A stretch of DNA of 33,663 nt from an uncultured Dysgonomonas sp. (GCA_937995835.1 CALKIV010000106.1:1-33663); one strand, 5' to 3'; numbered from the stretch's first letter, positions 1-7,613 are shown. Made by a program: numbers and translations. Notes: generated by a model not told the origin, from the letters alone.

Positions 1-232
1 CATTGTGTACAAGTTTACACATCTAATTGACCCATTGTGTACAAGTTTACACATCTAATTGACCCATTGTGTACAAGTTTACACATCTAATTGACCCATC
101 GTGTACAAGTTTACACATCTAATTGACCCATTGTGTACAAGTTTACACATCTAATTGACCCATTGTGTACAAGTTTACACATCTAAAAATACAACTTTTC
201 GTATATTGTGTACAAGTTTACACATCTAATTG
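1..232. repeat. Replication iterons, left block (7 copies)
   Basis: Tandem 32-bp repeats start at 1, 33, 65, 97, 129 and 161, and a seventh shifted copy starts near 204 after a 43-bp step. Every copy holds the core TGTGTACAAGTTTACACA, which is itself a dyad (TGTGTA, six bases, TACACA). The copy at 97 has CATCG where the others have CATTG. The block lies just downstream of the stop codon of the initiator gene (minus strand, stop at 279) and continues the block at the other end of the window. Tandem iterons beside a Rep gene are the usual mark of a theta-type plasmid origin and the binding target of its initiator. That this is the origin is inference. Confidence 0.88.
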
Positions 233-278
233 ATTTTTTAAGTCTTAAATCTGATAATAATACTGGCTTAATTTCAAA

Positions 279-1406
279 TTATAGCAAATCAATATTAAGT
301 TCCTCTGAATATGGGACTCCCCATACCTTTAGAAATACTTTATTAAAGGTATCTAACCTCTTTTCCAATGAATCAGTATCATACATCCAATCAATAAAAA
401 TCTTCCTTGAATCTTGCTCATTATTCGCGAGAGTTAAATGAAGATCCTTCATTGCTTTGATTCTGTCATACATGGATAAATGAGAAAAATAAGATGCACT
501 AAACTCTTGTTCAAAAGCATTTAAGAGAGATTGGAAGAATGTTGCTTTTAGTTTTTCATCAAAATAGTCTAATGTCTCTTGCTTAAAATCAAAGAGGACA
601 TGGTATGCATACTTTTGCCCATTCTTGACATATTGATAGCTAAAGTTGGTGTATTGGACCGTTTTTTGAATATTGGACAATATCCTTGTCACTGCTCTTT
701 TCTTTTCACGGGCTTCTGCATACTCTTGCAATCCAAAGATGTTAGCCAGTTCATCTACTGATAATACAAAGCAAGGCGCTTCTCCTTGTTTGTCTTGCTT
801 ATAACGGACAATTACGATGATTCGTGCCAAGAATAGATAAAAGTCTCTATAGCCACGCTCATATGGAATCAAACGATAATCTTTTAACTCTATTAGATTG
901 TAATTTGTAAACAATAAATCTTTTATCGTATTACTGAAAGAAACTAAATAACTCTTTTTTGCTTTTTTCTTACTTGAGAAATCTGCGCCAATGTCAAACT
1001 TATTTATGATCTGAACTCCCACAAAGGTATTACCCCCCTTTCCGTTGCTACTTTCCATCATTAGGTTTCGTTCTGTTGCAATCCAAAGAGCAGATTCAAA
1101 ATAATTCTCTATTGTTTGCTCCCCTGTGGCATTTTGATAAACAGGAGCACCACTCTTACCAAATATTTCTAGTTTCTCCTCATCCGATAATTTGCGTTGA
1201 AGATTTGCCCTGTTCGCTCCCATTTTGGCACAAAAGTCATCTAAGGTAAATTCAATATTACCAAAAATGTCACCAAATTGTCTATCACCTAAAAAAATCA
1301 TAATATCTGTGACAATAGCAGATAAGCAACCAAATGTACGTTGCATAATCTTGTGATTGTTGGATATTGATTTGGGAATTCTAGTTAATTCTTTTTTGTC
1401 TTTCAT
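279..1406 (-). CDS. Plasmid replication initiator (Rep_3/RepB-like)
   Basis: This 375-residue protein is best read as the plasmid initiator that binds the adjacent iterons and opens the origin. The N-terminal third and the stretch from about 175 to 275 look like two winged-helix units. The second contains a basic helix-turn-helix-like run (LSVDELANIFGL, then AREKKRAVTRIL), as in Rep_3 superfamily initiators. There are no signal peptide or membrane segments. The length suits the family (roughly 250-400 residues). The gene follows a small helix-turn-helix gene with 5 bases between them, so the two are probably co-transcribed. The iterons lie after its 3' end rather than before its start. Initiator identity rests on position and general fold rather than on one diagnostic motif. 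Confidence 0.75.
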   Translation of the reverse strand: MKDKKELTRIPKSISNNHKIMQRTFGCLSAIVTDIMIFLGDRQFGDIFGNIEFTLDDFCAKMGANRANLQRKLSDEEKLEIFGKSGAPVYQNATGEQTIENYFESALWIATERNLMMESSNGKGGNTFVGVQIINKFDIGADFSSKKKAKKSYLVSFSNTIKDLLFTNYNLIELKDYRLIPYERGYRDFYLFLARIIVIVRYKQDKQGEAPCFVLSVDELANIFGLQEYAEAREKKRAVTRILSNIQKTVQYTNFSYQYVKNGQKYAYHVLFDFKQETLDYFDEKLKATFFQSLLNAFEQEFSASYFSHLSMYDRIKAMKDLHLTLANNEQDSRKIFIDWMYDTDSLEKRLDTFNKVFLKVWGVPYSEELNIDLL

Positions 1407-1411
1407 GTTAT

Positions 1412-1636
1412 TTATTTTTCGCTTGAGAACATTTCTTCATTTTGAATAGAGAGTGATAAATCAAACGTGTCTAAATATTTCAAAAGAGAATCAATGGTAT
1501 AATTATTTGCACTTTCGATGGCTTGTAAAACTTCAAATCGAATATTGGCTTGCTTTGCTGCTGCATATATAGATAAGCCTTGCGAAACTCTAAAATTTCT
1601 CAATTCTTTGGCTATTCTATTTCTTGAATTATCCAT
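1412..1636 (-). CDS. Small helix-turn-helix protein upstream of rep
   Basis: A 74-residue cytoplasmic DNA-binding protein. Residues about 8-65 form a Cro/CI (XRE)-type helix-turn-helix: IAKELRNFRVSQGLS, then IYAAAKQANIRFEVLQAIES, then a helix DSLLKYLDTFDLSL. It is the first gene of a two-gene unit with the replication initiator, whose ATG lies 5 bases after this stop codon. The likely role is transcriptional control of rep and so of copy number. That is inferred from position only, and it could instead respond to host signals. A good -7 element lies about 45 bases upstream. Confidence 0.7.
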   Translation of the reverse strand: MDNSRNRIAKELRNFRVSQGLSIYAAAKQANIRFEVLQAIESANNYTIDSLLKYLDTFDLSLSIQNEEMFSSEK

Positions 1637-1680
1637 AAATCATTAATATTCATGATTCTAATTTTATAGATTTCCAAATA

Positions 1681-1688
1681 CAAATATA
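1681..1688 (-). promoter_or_regulatory. -7 element for the HTH-rep operon
   Basis: On the minus strand this reads TATATTTG, a full match to the Bacteroides -7 consensus TAnnTTTG. It would leave an untranslated leader of about 40 bases before the ATG at 1636. No clear TTG lies 19 bases further upstream, so the -33 half is weak. The upstream region (1690-1800) is very AT-rich, with short palindromic pieces such as ACATGT and CATATG. Confidence 0.4.
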
Positions 1689-1890
1689 CTACATTATATT
1701 GTACTACTACGATATGATGTAATAATAATATAGAACACATGTGATCATAATGTCATATGATTACATTCACATATTTACACATGATAATATTAACATGCGC
1801 GAGTGTTAAGACATCAATAATAAAAATAGTGAAAAGACCGAACAGCATCCTGTCTCATTTATTTTACCTATATGACACAATTGTGAATAA

Positions 1891-2257
1891 AGAATATCTT
1901 TAGCACCTGATGAGAATTTGGTAAAAACCATAACTGCTGAAGAATTAATATTTGGAGTGAAAGAAGATTTAAAAGTTATATTCACACCTGAAGTTAGAGA
2001 ATATTTAAGAGAGGTTTCATACATGATGTATAAAAATCTCATTCAGGAGATAATTACAACCTTGTCACACAAACGAGTCAAGATTGCACCTCCATATTTT
2101 GGCAATATGCAAAAAAATGCCATACTCTATCTTCCTAAAAAGCAGAAACACCCAATGGAGTGTATTCTTCAATTTATACCAAGGTGAGCAAAAAGATGAA
2201 TATATTTATCTGATTAGCTATATCAGTAACAATCATGTAATTTCTCACCATCAATAA
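1891..2257 (+). pseudogene. Decayed toxin-antitoxin pair (fused, frameshifted relic)
   Basis: The reading frame from 1891 has no proper start. It encodes APDENLVKTITAEELIFGV, which aligns with the C-terminal part of the intact antitoxin at 32170-32391 (ISDEDLKRGINGEELMNLV). It then runs without a stop into KVIFTPEVREYLREV, matching the start of the intact toxin at 31853-32173 (KIIFAPEVSIYLKEI). So the end of the antitoxin and the start of the toxin have been joined by a deletion. The frame stops at 2187. The toxin tail continues in another frame (TQWSVFFNL, then YISNNHVI) and stops at 2257, which matches TQWYVFYNL and YIGNNHTC of the intact toxin. The antitoxin N-terminus is missing. The pair is dead: one deletion plus at least one frameshift. 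Confidence 0.85.
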
Positions 2258-2345
2258 AATTATTCAATCACTATTTGCATACACATAATCACATATAATG
2301 ATATTTTTATATGTAAACATTAGCACATAACTGGATATAAATACG

Positions 2346-2378
2346 AAGGGGAATACTAAGATTAATATTCCCCTTTTT
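2346..2378 (+). terminator. Hairpin with T-run between TA relic and par operon
   Basis: Perfect 10-bp arms, AAGGGGAATA (2346-2355) and TATTCCCCTT (2366-2375), enclose a 10-base loop and run into five T's on the plus strand. The shape is that of a rho-independent terminator. It faces the plus strand but could also stop minus-strand transcripts leaving the parA operon, although no T-run follows on that side. Confidence 0.65.
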
Positions 2379-2473
2379 CTAGGCGTAGCCATCGACAGAG
2401 TTATTGCTTCTCAAGGTCGTCCTCACGTTGCCTCTTTGTCCTCTTCACTCTGCAATACAAATATATGAATAGT

Positions 2474-2710
2474 TTATTTCTTTTCTAGTTTATCCAAATG
2501 TTTAACTATCGCATCTTTTGTCAGATCACTCAAATTTGTACTCATTGTACTTGCAATATAACTCATCATACGTTGTTTTAAAGAAATAGGTATATTAAGA
2601 GTCAGACGAGTCATTTCTCCCTTTACTTCTTCTGCTTTTTGAGCTTTAGGTGAAACCAATTCATTTCCTCCAAGCATACTTGTAAAACTTGTTCTTTCTT
2701 TCTTTGCCAT
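2474..2710 (-). CDS. Ribbon-helix-helix partition partner of ParA
   Basis: A 78-residue protein whose C-terminal half (about 31-76: MTRLTLNIPISLKQRMMSYI, then NLSDLTKDAIVKHL) fits a ribbon-helix-helix fold: one short strand and two helices, dimeric and DNA-binding. The N-terminal 30 residues are polar and probably flexible. It starts 3 bases after parA ends and is the second gene of that operon. In small type Ib partition systems this is the centromere-binding, ParA-stimulating protein (ParG-like role), and the flexible N-terminus often carries the arginine finger. That role is inferred from operon and fold. A simple repressor is the alternative. Confidence 0.72.
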   Translation of the reverse strand: MAKKERTSFTSMLGGNELVSPKAQKAEEVKGEMTRLTLNIPISLKQRMMSYIASTMSTNLSDLTKDAIVKHLDKLEKK

Positions 2711-2713
2711 AAC

Positions 2714-3475
2714 TTATCTTGTTTCTGTTCTTGTTATTACTTCCTCCGCCAATGCTAAATAATCCTGAGCTCCATTGCTACTGGGGTCATATTCAAAAAT
2801 TGTTTTCCGTTCTGAAGGTGCTTCTGCCAATGCTACATTTTTGCGAATGCGCGTTTCAAACAGTTTCTCTCCATAAATTTCTTTCAAAGACTCCTCTACT
2901 CGTTTTGTCAGGCTCAATCTACTATCATATTTAGTTTGTAGTACTCCTAAAATTTCAAGCTTTTTATTTAATTTCTTTTTGATAATATCTATTGTATATG
3001 GCAATCGCATCTGCCCTTCTAGAGCAAGAAACTCCGATTCTACTACTATTACAACTTGATCACTAGTAGATAAAGCATTTATTGTAAGTAATCCTAGAGA
3101 AGGAGGGCAATCAATGATAATATAATCATATTTACGCTCAATTGGTTCAATCAAATTCGCTAAAATTTTCTCTCGCCCAATCTCATTTATCATATTCATT
3201 TCTGATGCTGCAAGATCTAATGAGGACAAAACTATATCCAAATTTTCATGAACTGGATAAATTGGGAGATCTCCCTCATTAGGTAAAATATCATATAAAG
3301 TAGTATGATTTGCTGGAATGAATCCTAAAGAAGTACTAAGATTAGCCTGTGCATCTAAGTCCATTACCAAGACTTTCTTTTGCTTAAGTTGCGCTAAAGC
3401 ATAACTCAAATTCATAGAAGTTGTAGTTTTTCCAACTCCTCCTTTGTGGTTGACTATGGATATTATTGTTGCCAT
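2714..3475 (-). CDS. parA: ParA-family plasmid partition ATPase
   Basis: A 253-residue Walker-type ATPase that drives plasmid segregation over the nucleoid. The deviant Walker A motif KGGVGKTT is at 11-18, the A' motif DLDAQANLS at 39-47, and Walker B DYIIIDCPP at 117-125. No N-terminal DNA-binding extension is present, so it is the short type Ib form, usually paired with a small ribbon-helix-helix partner, which is the next gene. Full-length and apparently intact. A TATATTTG -7 element and short repeats that could serve as operator or centromere lie just upstream. Confidence 0.93.
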   Translation of the reverse strand: MATIISIVNHKGGVGKTTTSMNLSYALAQLKQKKVLVMDLDAQANLSTSLGFIPANHTTLYDILPNEGDLPIYPVHENLDIVLSSLDLAASEMNMINEIGREKILANLIEPIERKYDYIIIDCPPSLGLLTINALSTSDQVVIVVESEFLALEGQMRLPYTIDIIKKKLNKKLEILGVLQTKYDSRLSLTKRVEESLKEIYGEKLFETRIRKNVALAEAPSERKTIFEYDPSSNGAQDYLALAEEVITRTETR

Positions 3476-3478
3476 AAA

Positions 3479-3595
3479 TATGGTTTAATTGGTTTATAAG
3501 CCTATTTAACCTCAAATATATGCAAATAATACCATATTATCATATCTACATAATATAATATGCACATATGGTCATAAAAGGTTTATAAGGAGGTG
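3479..3595. promoter_or_regulatory. parA promoter with possible operator/centromere repeats
   Basis: On the minus strand TATATTTG (3513-3520) is a perfect -7 element, about 38 bases before the parA ATG. GGTTTATAAG occurs twice in direct orientation (3491-3500 and 3580-3589), flanking the promoter. ATATGGT or its complement occurs three times (3479, 3531, 3566). Repeats around the promoter of a type Ib par operon often serve as both operator and parS. The assignment is inference, and no precise centromere can be drawn. Confidence 0.4.
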
Positions 3596-3599
3596 CACA

Positions 3600-4100
3600 T
3601 CTTCAAACTAAAGTGCGCCACCTATTTAAGCATACATCTTAGTATATATCAATAAGATAGCTCTTTCATTAAAGTGGTAAAGCTATACTGAAGACATACA
3701 CAGATACCACACTTTTTAATTTAGTTCTGCATTTACTACGAAAGGTCTTAATTATTGATACAGGATTCCGAGTTGTACGAATCTGTACATTTCCAAGTTT
3801 GAGATGTGGAAATAAAAATAGAAACTATTTAATAACATACTTTTATTCAAAGCATATAAACAAAATTTAATTATCTTGCTTTAAAACTTTAAACTAAGTA
3901 TTTTCCATTTAAACAATTAACCAAATCTGATTTTTATCCCTCCTCAAATAACATCTTTTATTAATTGATAAAATCTGAGTAGCAATGAATAAACTTAAAA
4001 TTGAACACAGGGAAGAAAACAACGAGGTAGATAAATTTTATACTAATAAAAAGACCCCATTCAAGTATCCTATCATTGTAATCATCTAAATATTGAACTT
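3600..4100. other. Gene-poor spacer after the par region
   Basis: No convincing gene. One short frame, 3985-4089 (34 codons, ATG to TAA, ending in a small hydrophobic tail KYPIIVII), stops 11 bases before the next gene, but nothing supports translation. At 3774-3789 the sequence TGTACGAATCTGTACA repeats the half-site of the TA operator at 32425-32442. The rest is AT-rich, with no hairpin or repeat worth naming. Confidence 0.5.
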
Positions 4101-4376
4101 ATGAAAAATATTTGTTTTATTATCCCCTTTATATGCCTTTTATTTTACACAAAGAAAGTATATGGTCAACAACAATATTCTAAGGCATCAATAGGAACTG
4201 TACAAAGTACAGAAAATATGCGTACTAAGAAGAATGTATACTATGATAATACTATTAAGTATATCTATGATTCATCTGGTAATAGAACGGAAAGAATGAT
4301 TCCAATAGCCTCTAAAACTCTCACTGAGGGAGAAAGACCTTGTGAGACAACGAAGAAGATAAGAAAAAAGAAGTAA
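4101..4376 (+). CDS. Small secreted protein with a single YD (RHS) repeat
   Basis: A 91-residue protein. Residues 1-22 are a clear signal peptide (basic start, hydrophobic ICFIIPFICLLF, cleavage near VYGQ). The mature part holds one YD-repeat unit, YIYDSSGNRTER (about 54-65), the signature of RHS/YD proteins, and ends in a basic lysine-rich tail. It is too short to form an RHS shell. A terminator follows directly, so it is a single-gene unit. It may be the front companion of an RHS locus: the only other RHS gene here starts 23 kb downstream, beyond the integrase module and the glycan locus. Function unknown. Confidence 0.65.
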   Translation: MKNICFIIPFICLLFYTKKVYGQQQYSKASIGTVQSTENMRTKKNVYYDNTIKYIYDSSGNRTERMIPIASKTLTEGERPCETTKKIRKKK

Positions 4377-4410
4377 ACTCCTGATTTTCAATAGAAATTA
4401 GGAGTTTTTC
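4375..4410 (+). terminator. Terminator after the YD-repeat protein
   Basis: The arms AAACTCCTGATTTT (4375-4388) and GAAATTAGGAGTTT (4394-4407) pair with one mismatch around a 5-base loop. T-runs follow (4405-4409 and 4411-4415). It overlaps the stop codon of the preceding gene. Confidence 0.75.
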
Positions 4411-4562
4411 TTTTTAGTAAGGGTGCAAAAAAGGGCGTTTTGAAGCATCTAGTCAGTGGCCTATTCGTGGGACTTCACATCTGCCAATAAAAAGCCCCAC
4501 TATTATGATTTTATTCATTGATTCACTGCATATTGCGTAGATATAGTTTAATGATGAGTTAG

Positions 4563-4570
4563 TAACTTTG
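4563..4570 (+). promoter_or_regulatory. -7 element for the integrase gene
   Basis: TAACTTTG matches TAnnTTTG and lies 15 bases before the ATG at 4586, which predicts a very short leader. No TTG at the expected -33 spacing is visible, so the call is tentative. Confidence 0.35.
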
Positions 4571-4585
4571 TATCATTAAAATTGT

Positions 4586-5821
4586 ATGACAATGAAAAGA
4601 CAATCATTCAGTATTTTATTCTTTCTGAGGAAAGGAAAATTATTAAAGAACGGGGAAGCTCCGATTTGTGTGCGCATCACGGCAAATAAAAGATGTGCCG
4701 ATATTTTAATACGCAGAAGTATTCCCGTCGAACAATGGAATCAGGCTAAGGAACGCTCGAAAGGTAAAGGCAGAGCGGCGGATGAGTTAAACTTATACAT
4801 TGAGTCTATAAAAACCAGAATTCTGACTATCCACCGAGAATTGGAGATGAGTGGAAAAGCTGTAACGGTAGAAACCATTCGAAACAAATACCAAGGAAAC
4901 GATCAGGAAAAGAAAACTTTGCTAGAAGCTTTCGACGAACATACCAAAGAAATGAGAGCCTTGATAGGCAAAGACTATGCAGAGAAAACCGTTATGCGAT
5001 ATGAATCTACGGCAGTCTTTCTTCAAGATTTTTTGAAAAGGGAATATCGCTTATCAGATATCCCATTGCGAGAAGTTGACCTAAACTTTATTCGCAAATT
5101 TGAAGCATACTTAAAAGTTCATCGAAACAATAGCCACAATTCGGCTGTCAATCGATTGAAAAACATTAAGAAAGTAACGGGCTTAGCTGTTGTAAACGGC
5201 ACACTCAAACAAGACCCATTTTTAGGCTACAAATTTAAAATAGAGAAAACTCATATTGATTTCTTAACACAAGAGGAGTTGGAAACCTTGATGACCAAAG
5301 ATCTGTCAATATCAAGGCTTGAAACGGTGCGTGATGTATTTATATTCTGCTGTTTTACTGCATTAGCCTTCACCGATGTACATGAACTAGCTCCCGAACA
5401 TTTAATACGAGACAACAGTGGGGCTTTATGGATTCGCAAGCCACGTCAGAAGACAAATAACATGTGTAATATCCCGGTATTGAGCATTGCAGAAAAGCTT
5501 ATTGACAAATATACAGACCATCCGGAATGCTTGGCACGCAATCGGATATTTCCTGTATCTAGCAATCAGCGCATGAACGGATATCTGAGAGAACTGGCTG
5601 ATTTATGCGGAATTACAAAGAAGCTGACAACGCACGTAGCGCGCCACACGGCGGCTACGGTTGTTTTTTTAGCCAATAAAGTTTCTATAGAAAATGTAGC
5701 TAAAATATTAGGACATTCGAGTACAGCAATGACTCAGCATTACGCTAAAGTGTTGGATGACTCAATTTTGCGAGATATGGCTAACGTAGAATCTCATTTC
5801 ATGAAATCGAAATTGGATTAA
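4586..5821 (+). CDS. Tyrosine recombinase (Bacteroidetes integrase)
   Basis: A 411-residue site-specific recombinase. The N-terminal arm-binding part (about 1-100) starts with RQSFSILFFLRKGKLLKNGE, typical of Bacteroidetes integrases. The SAM-like core-binding domain is about 105-205 and the catalytic domain about 225-400. Catalytic residues visible are H350 and R353 (HVARH), H377 (GHSS) and the nucleophile Y386. The usual first arginine (TGLR) is replaced: the equivalent stretch reads TALAF (258-262), as in IntDOT-type enzymes, which lack that arginine. Translation may begin at the first or third codon, both ATG. Two excisionase-like genes follow in the opposite direction. Together with the mobilization genes this resembles an NBU-like integrative mobilizable element. 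No att core was identified. Confidence 0.92.
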   Translation: MTMKRQSFSILFFLRKGKLLKNGEAPICVRITANKRCADILIRRSIPVEQWNQAKERSKGKGRAADELNLYIESIKTRILTIHRELEMSGKAVTVETIRNKYQGNDQEKKTLLEAFDEHTKEMRALIGKDYAEKTVMRYESTAVFLQDFLKREYRLSDIPLREVDLNFIRKFEAYLKVHRNNSHNSAVNRLKNIKKVTGLAVVNGTLKQDPFLGYKFKIEKTHIDFLTQEELETLMTKDLSISRLETVRDVFIFCCFTALAFTDVHELAPEHLIRDNSGALWIRKPRQKTNNMCNIPVLSIAEKLIDKYTDHPECLARNRIFPVSSNQRMNGYLRELADLCGITKKLTTHVARHTAATVVFLANKVSIENVAKILGHSSTAMTQHYAKVLDDSILRDMANVESHFMKSKLD

Positions 5822-5992
5822 CTGTTTTTTCTTCTTTTCACAAAATCACAGGAAGCGAATAAAACTCCAAACTCCAGTCCTATCGGATTTCTTGTCAGAA
5901 AAGTTTGTCTTATTTTTTCAGCTTCCCGTAGAGGAATAGTTATCAGAAGAAAAAAAGAAGTTATAGGTTTGTTGTGTGGGAGTGAGCTTAGT

Positions 5993-6310
5993 CTATTTGT
6001 ACTGGTCTTGCTCCCATGCTTTATAGTAGTTATCCTCCAACATTTTTTCGACATCCGATAACTTATAGAGTATTTTCCCTTCCAGCTTGTAAAAAGCAAT
6101 TCTACCCTTATCTCTGTAATCTTGCAAAGTACGCTGACTTAGGTGTAACATCTCACAGACCTGATGATTATTCAAATAACGCTCGTGAGTAACAGATGGA
6201 GAAGAGAGTAGTTCGACACCCATCTCTAGATTCTCGGCTACTTCGTCAATAGCTACCAACAATTCTTTTATCTCTTCCGAGTTTGTGCGCAGAAAATCGT
6301 TTGACTCCAT
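5993..6310 (-). CDS. Excisionase-like helix-turn-helix protein (HTH_17), second of pair
   Basis: A 105-residue DNA-binding protein. An acidic helix (residues about 1-40) precedes a MerR/Xis-type winged helix: YLNNHQVCEMLHLSQRTLQD, then YRDKGRIAFYKLEGKILYKLSDVEKML. This is the HTH_17 pattern of Bacteroidetes excisionase-like proteins encoded beside integrases. It starts 6 bases after the upstream paralogue ends, so the two form one operon convergent with the integrase. Likely a directionality factor or regulator of element excision, inferred from context. Confidence 0.75.
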   Translation of the reverse strand: MESNDFLRTNSEEIKELLVAIDEVAENLEMGVELLSSPSVTHERYLNNHQVCEMLHLSQRTLQDYRDKGRIAFYKLEGKILYKLSDVEKMLEDNYYKAWEQDQYK

Positions 6311-6316
6311 ATCCTT

Positions 6317-6604
6317 TTATTTTGCGTGATTTATATTGTCTACCTTGGATTTTTCGATCAGCTTGTCAAGATCACTTCGTTTGTAGTAGCACTTATGTCC
6401 AATCATGGAATAAGCAATCAATCCTCTGTTCCGGTAACTTTGAAGACTTCGTAAGGAAATATTCAATAATTGGCAAACATCCTGATTGTCCAACCAGTCT
6501 TCTCTATTACGATAGCGAGCTATCTTTCTACTCCTTTCAAGCAAGAGCCCTATTCGCTCTTTTATAAGATTCAGTGTTTTTACTTCAATTATTTTCAAAT
6601 CCAT
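6317..6604 (-). CDS. Excisionase-like helix-turn-helix protein (HTH_17), first of pair
   Basis: A 95-residue paralogue of the next gene in the operon, with the same architecture: a helical N-terminus, then the winged helix WLDNQDVCQLLNISLRSLQS followed by YRNRGLIAYSMIGHKCYYKRSDLDKLI. The motif YRxxGxIAY...G.k.yyk.sD is shared by both. Paired proteins of this kind are common next to integrases of Bacteroides mobilizable and conjugative transposons, where they act in excision and its regulation. Which of the two is the true excisionase cannot be told. Confidence 0.75.
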   Translation of the reverse strand: MDLKIIEVKTLNLIKERIGLLLERSRKIARYRNREDWLDNQDVCQLLNISLRSLQSYRNRGLIAYSMIGHKCYYKRSDLDKLIEKSKVDNINHAK

Positions 6605-7073
6605 ATCAGTTGGTTTTTATCGTTTTCTCAAATAAAGGGATAAAGATTGACAACACAATGGCTATCAGACTGTGTGGTAGCTTGTGGCGTCGATTTGGCA
6701 TATGTTCCTATGACAAAGCAATGGATTGATTGATTTACTTATCAATCAAGTATATATTTATCCAACTATTTAAGCATAAGTATAATTGACAATAAAATCA
6801 TCCTCTCAATGATATTGTCAGTTAATTGCTCAATCAATCAAACATTAAATCAGCATTCAGTTTAGAGACTCGTTTTTTAGTCAAAAAAGAATTCAGCAGA
6901 GTTTTCGAGTTAGCAGAATCAAGCAAATAAATCAATGTCCCCATATACTAAAAAGAGAAAGATAACGCAGACTGATGACTAATCACCCTGTACAATAGGT
7001 TATTAGTCAATGTCTGGAGACTTGTTTCTTACTTAGGGCTGACAACAACACGAATATTCACCTATTTATTCCT
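6605..7073. other. Dyad-rich non-coding region between xis-like genes and mob genes
   Basis: No gene, but three strong inverted repeats. (1) TTGATTGAT (6726-6734) and ATCAATCAA (6741-6749), six bases apart. (2) TGACAAT (6787-6793) and ATTGTCA (6814-6820), with an inner stem ATCAT (6797-6801) and ATGAT (6809-6813). (3) TGACTAATCACC (6976-6987) and GGTTATTAGTCA (6998-7009), 11 of 12 paired. None is followed by a T-run, so they are not ordinary terminators. TCAATCAATCA at 6830-6840 repeats the arm of dyad 1. They could be sites for the excisionase-like proteins or integrase, or part of a transfer origin. Confidence 0.55.
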
Positions 7074-7391
7074 TTGATTATGAAACATAAAAAGACTGCT
7101 AAAGAAAAGTACATCGAATTATTCTGTCGTGACAAACGTATCCGAAAGCGTGAAGTCGCTTACATCAGCAGAGAAGTGCACGAGGTATTGAGTAATATTG
7201 CCTTAATCTTTAAGGGTGAACATTACACCACACTCTCCTCGCTAGTGGACACTATTCTGATACAGCATATCAAAACTCATCAAAAGCTTTTTATAGACTT
7301 GCAAAAAGAATACAAAGAAGCTCATTCGAAACTTCCCATTCACTTCAAGACAAATACGGATCTTAGAGAAGACCCGAACGAAGCCGATTGA
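7074..7391 (+). CDS. DUF3408-like mobilization accessory protein
   Basis: A 105-residue basic protein. Residues about 25-70 (REVAYISREVHEVLSNIALI, then YTTLSSLVDTILIQHI) match the conserved part of DUF3408-type proteins, a ribbon-helix-helix-like family found in transfer regions of Bacteroidetes conjugative and mobilizable elements. The tail is acidic. Translation starts at the first codon, or possibly the third (also ATG). It lies between the dyad-rich region and the oriT candidate, 220 bases before the MobC-like gene. The probable role is DNA binding at the relaxosome, inferred from family and place. Confidence 0.65.
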   Translation: MIMKHKKTAKEKYIELFCRDKRIRKREVAYISREVHEVLSNIALIFKGEHYTTLSSLVDTILIQHIKTHQKLFIDLQKEYKEAHSKLPIHFKTNTDLREDPNEAD

Positions 7392-7424
7392 TTGTTATAC
7401 TTTACTCAACTCGGCTCTTTAAAG

Positions 7425-7519
7425 AATCCACTTCTCAGTGGATTTTCTTAGACACTAGTCTAAGGCGAGTTGTATTCTGTGCCACTGAAAATGATTTCAG
7501 CCACTCAGAATAACTCGCC
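7425..7519 (+). other. Candidate origin of transfer (nested inverted repeats)
   Basis: Three consecutive stem-loops fill the gap before the mob genes. AATCCACT (7425-7432) pairs with AGTGGATT (7437-7444). CTTAGAC (7447-7453) pairs with GTCTAAG (7458-7464). A long stem GGCGAGTT-GT-ATTCTG (7464-7479) pairs with CAGAATAACTCGCC (7506-7519) apart from a two-base bulge, and encloses CTGAAA/TTTCAG (7485-7500). Strong dyads directly upstream of MobC and relaxase genes are the usual form of oriT. A GC-rich single-stranded segment (7536-7575) follows. The nick site cannot be assigned from sequence alone. Confidence 0.6.
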
Positions 7520-7613
7520 CACTCATCTGACGATTCGGGGGATGGACAGCTCCCAAGTCGCCGTCCAAAAGGTAAGTTTTTATAGAGCTTAAAACTTAAA
7601 TATTTTTTCTAAA

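Noticed and set aside
1..232. CRISPR array
   Set aside because: Units repeat with no variable spacers, and there are no cas genes. The array sits next to a rep gene and fits iterons.
208..441. Plus-strand frame of 77 codons next to the iterons
   Set aside because: It begins in an iteron with a non-ATG codon and lies opposite the rep 3' end, with no recognisable product.
3985..4089. 34-codon open frame upstream of the YD-repeat gene
   Set aside because: It is short, with no family resemblance and no visible ribosome-binding or promoter signal, so it is recorded only in the spacer entry.
5818..6099. Minus-strand frame of 93 codons
   Set aside because: It overlaps the end of the HTH_17 gene in another frame, has no domain character and is probably a chance frame.
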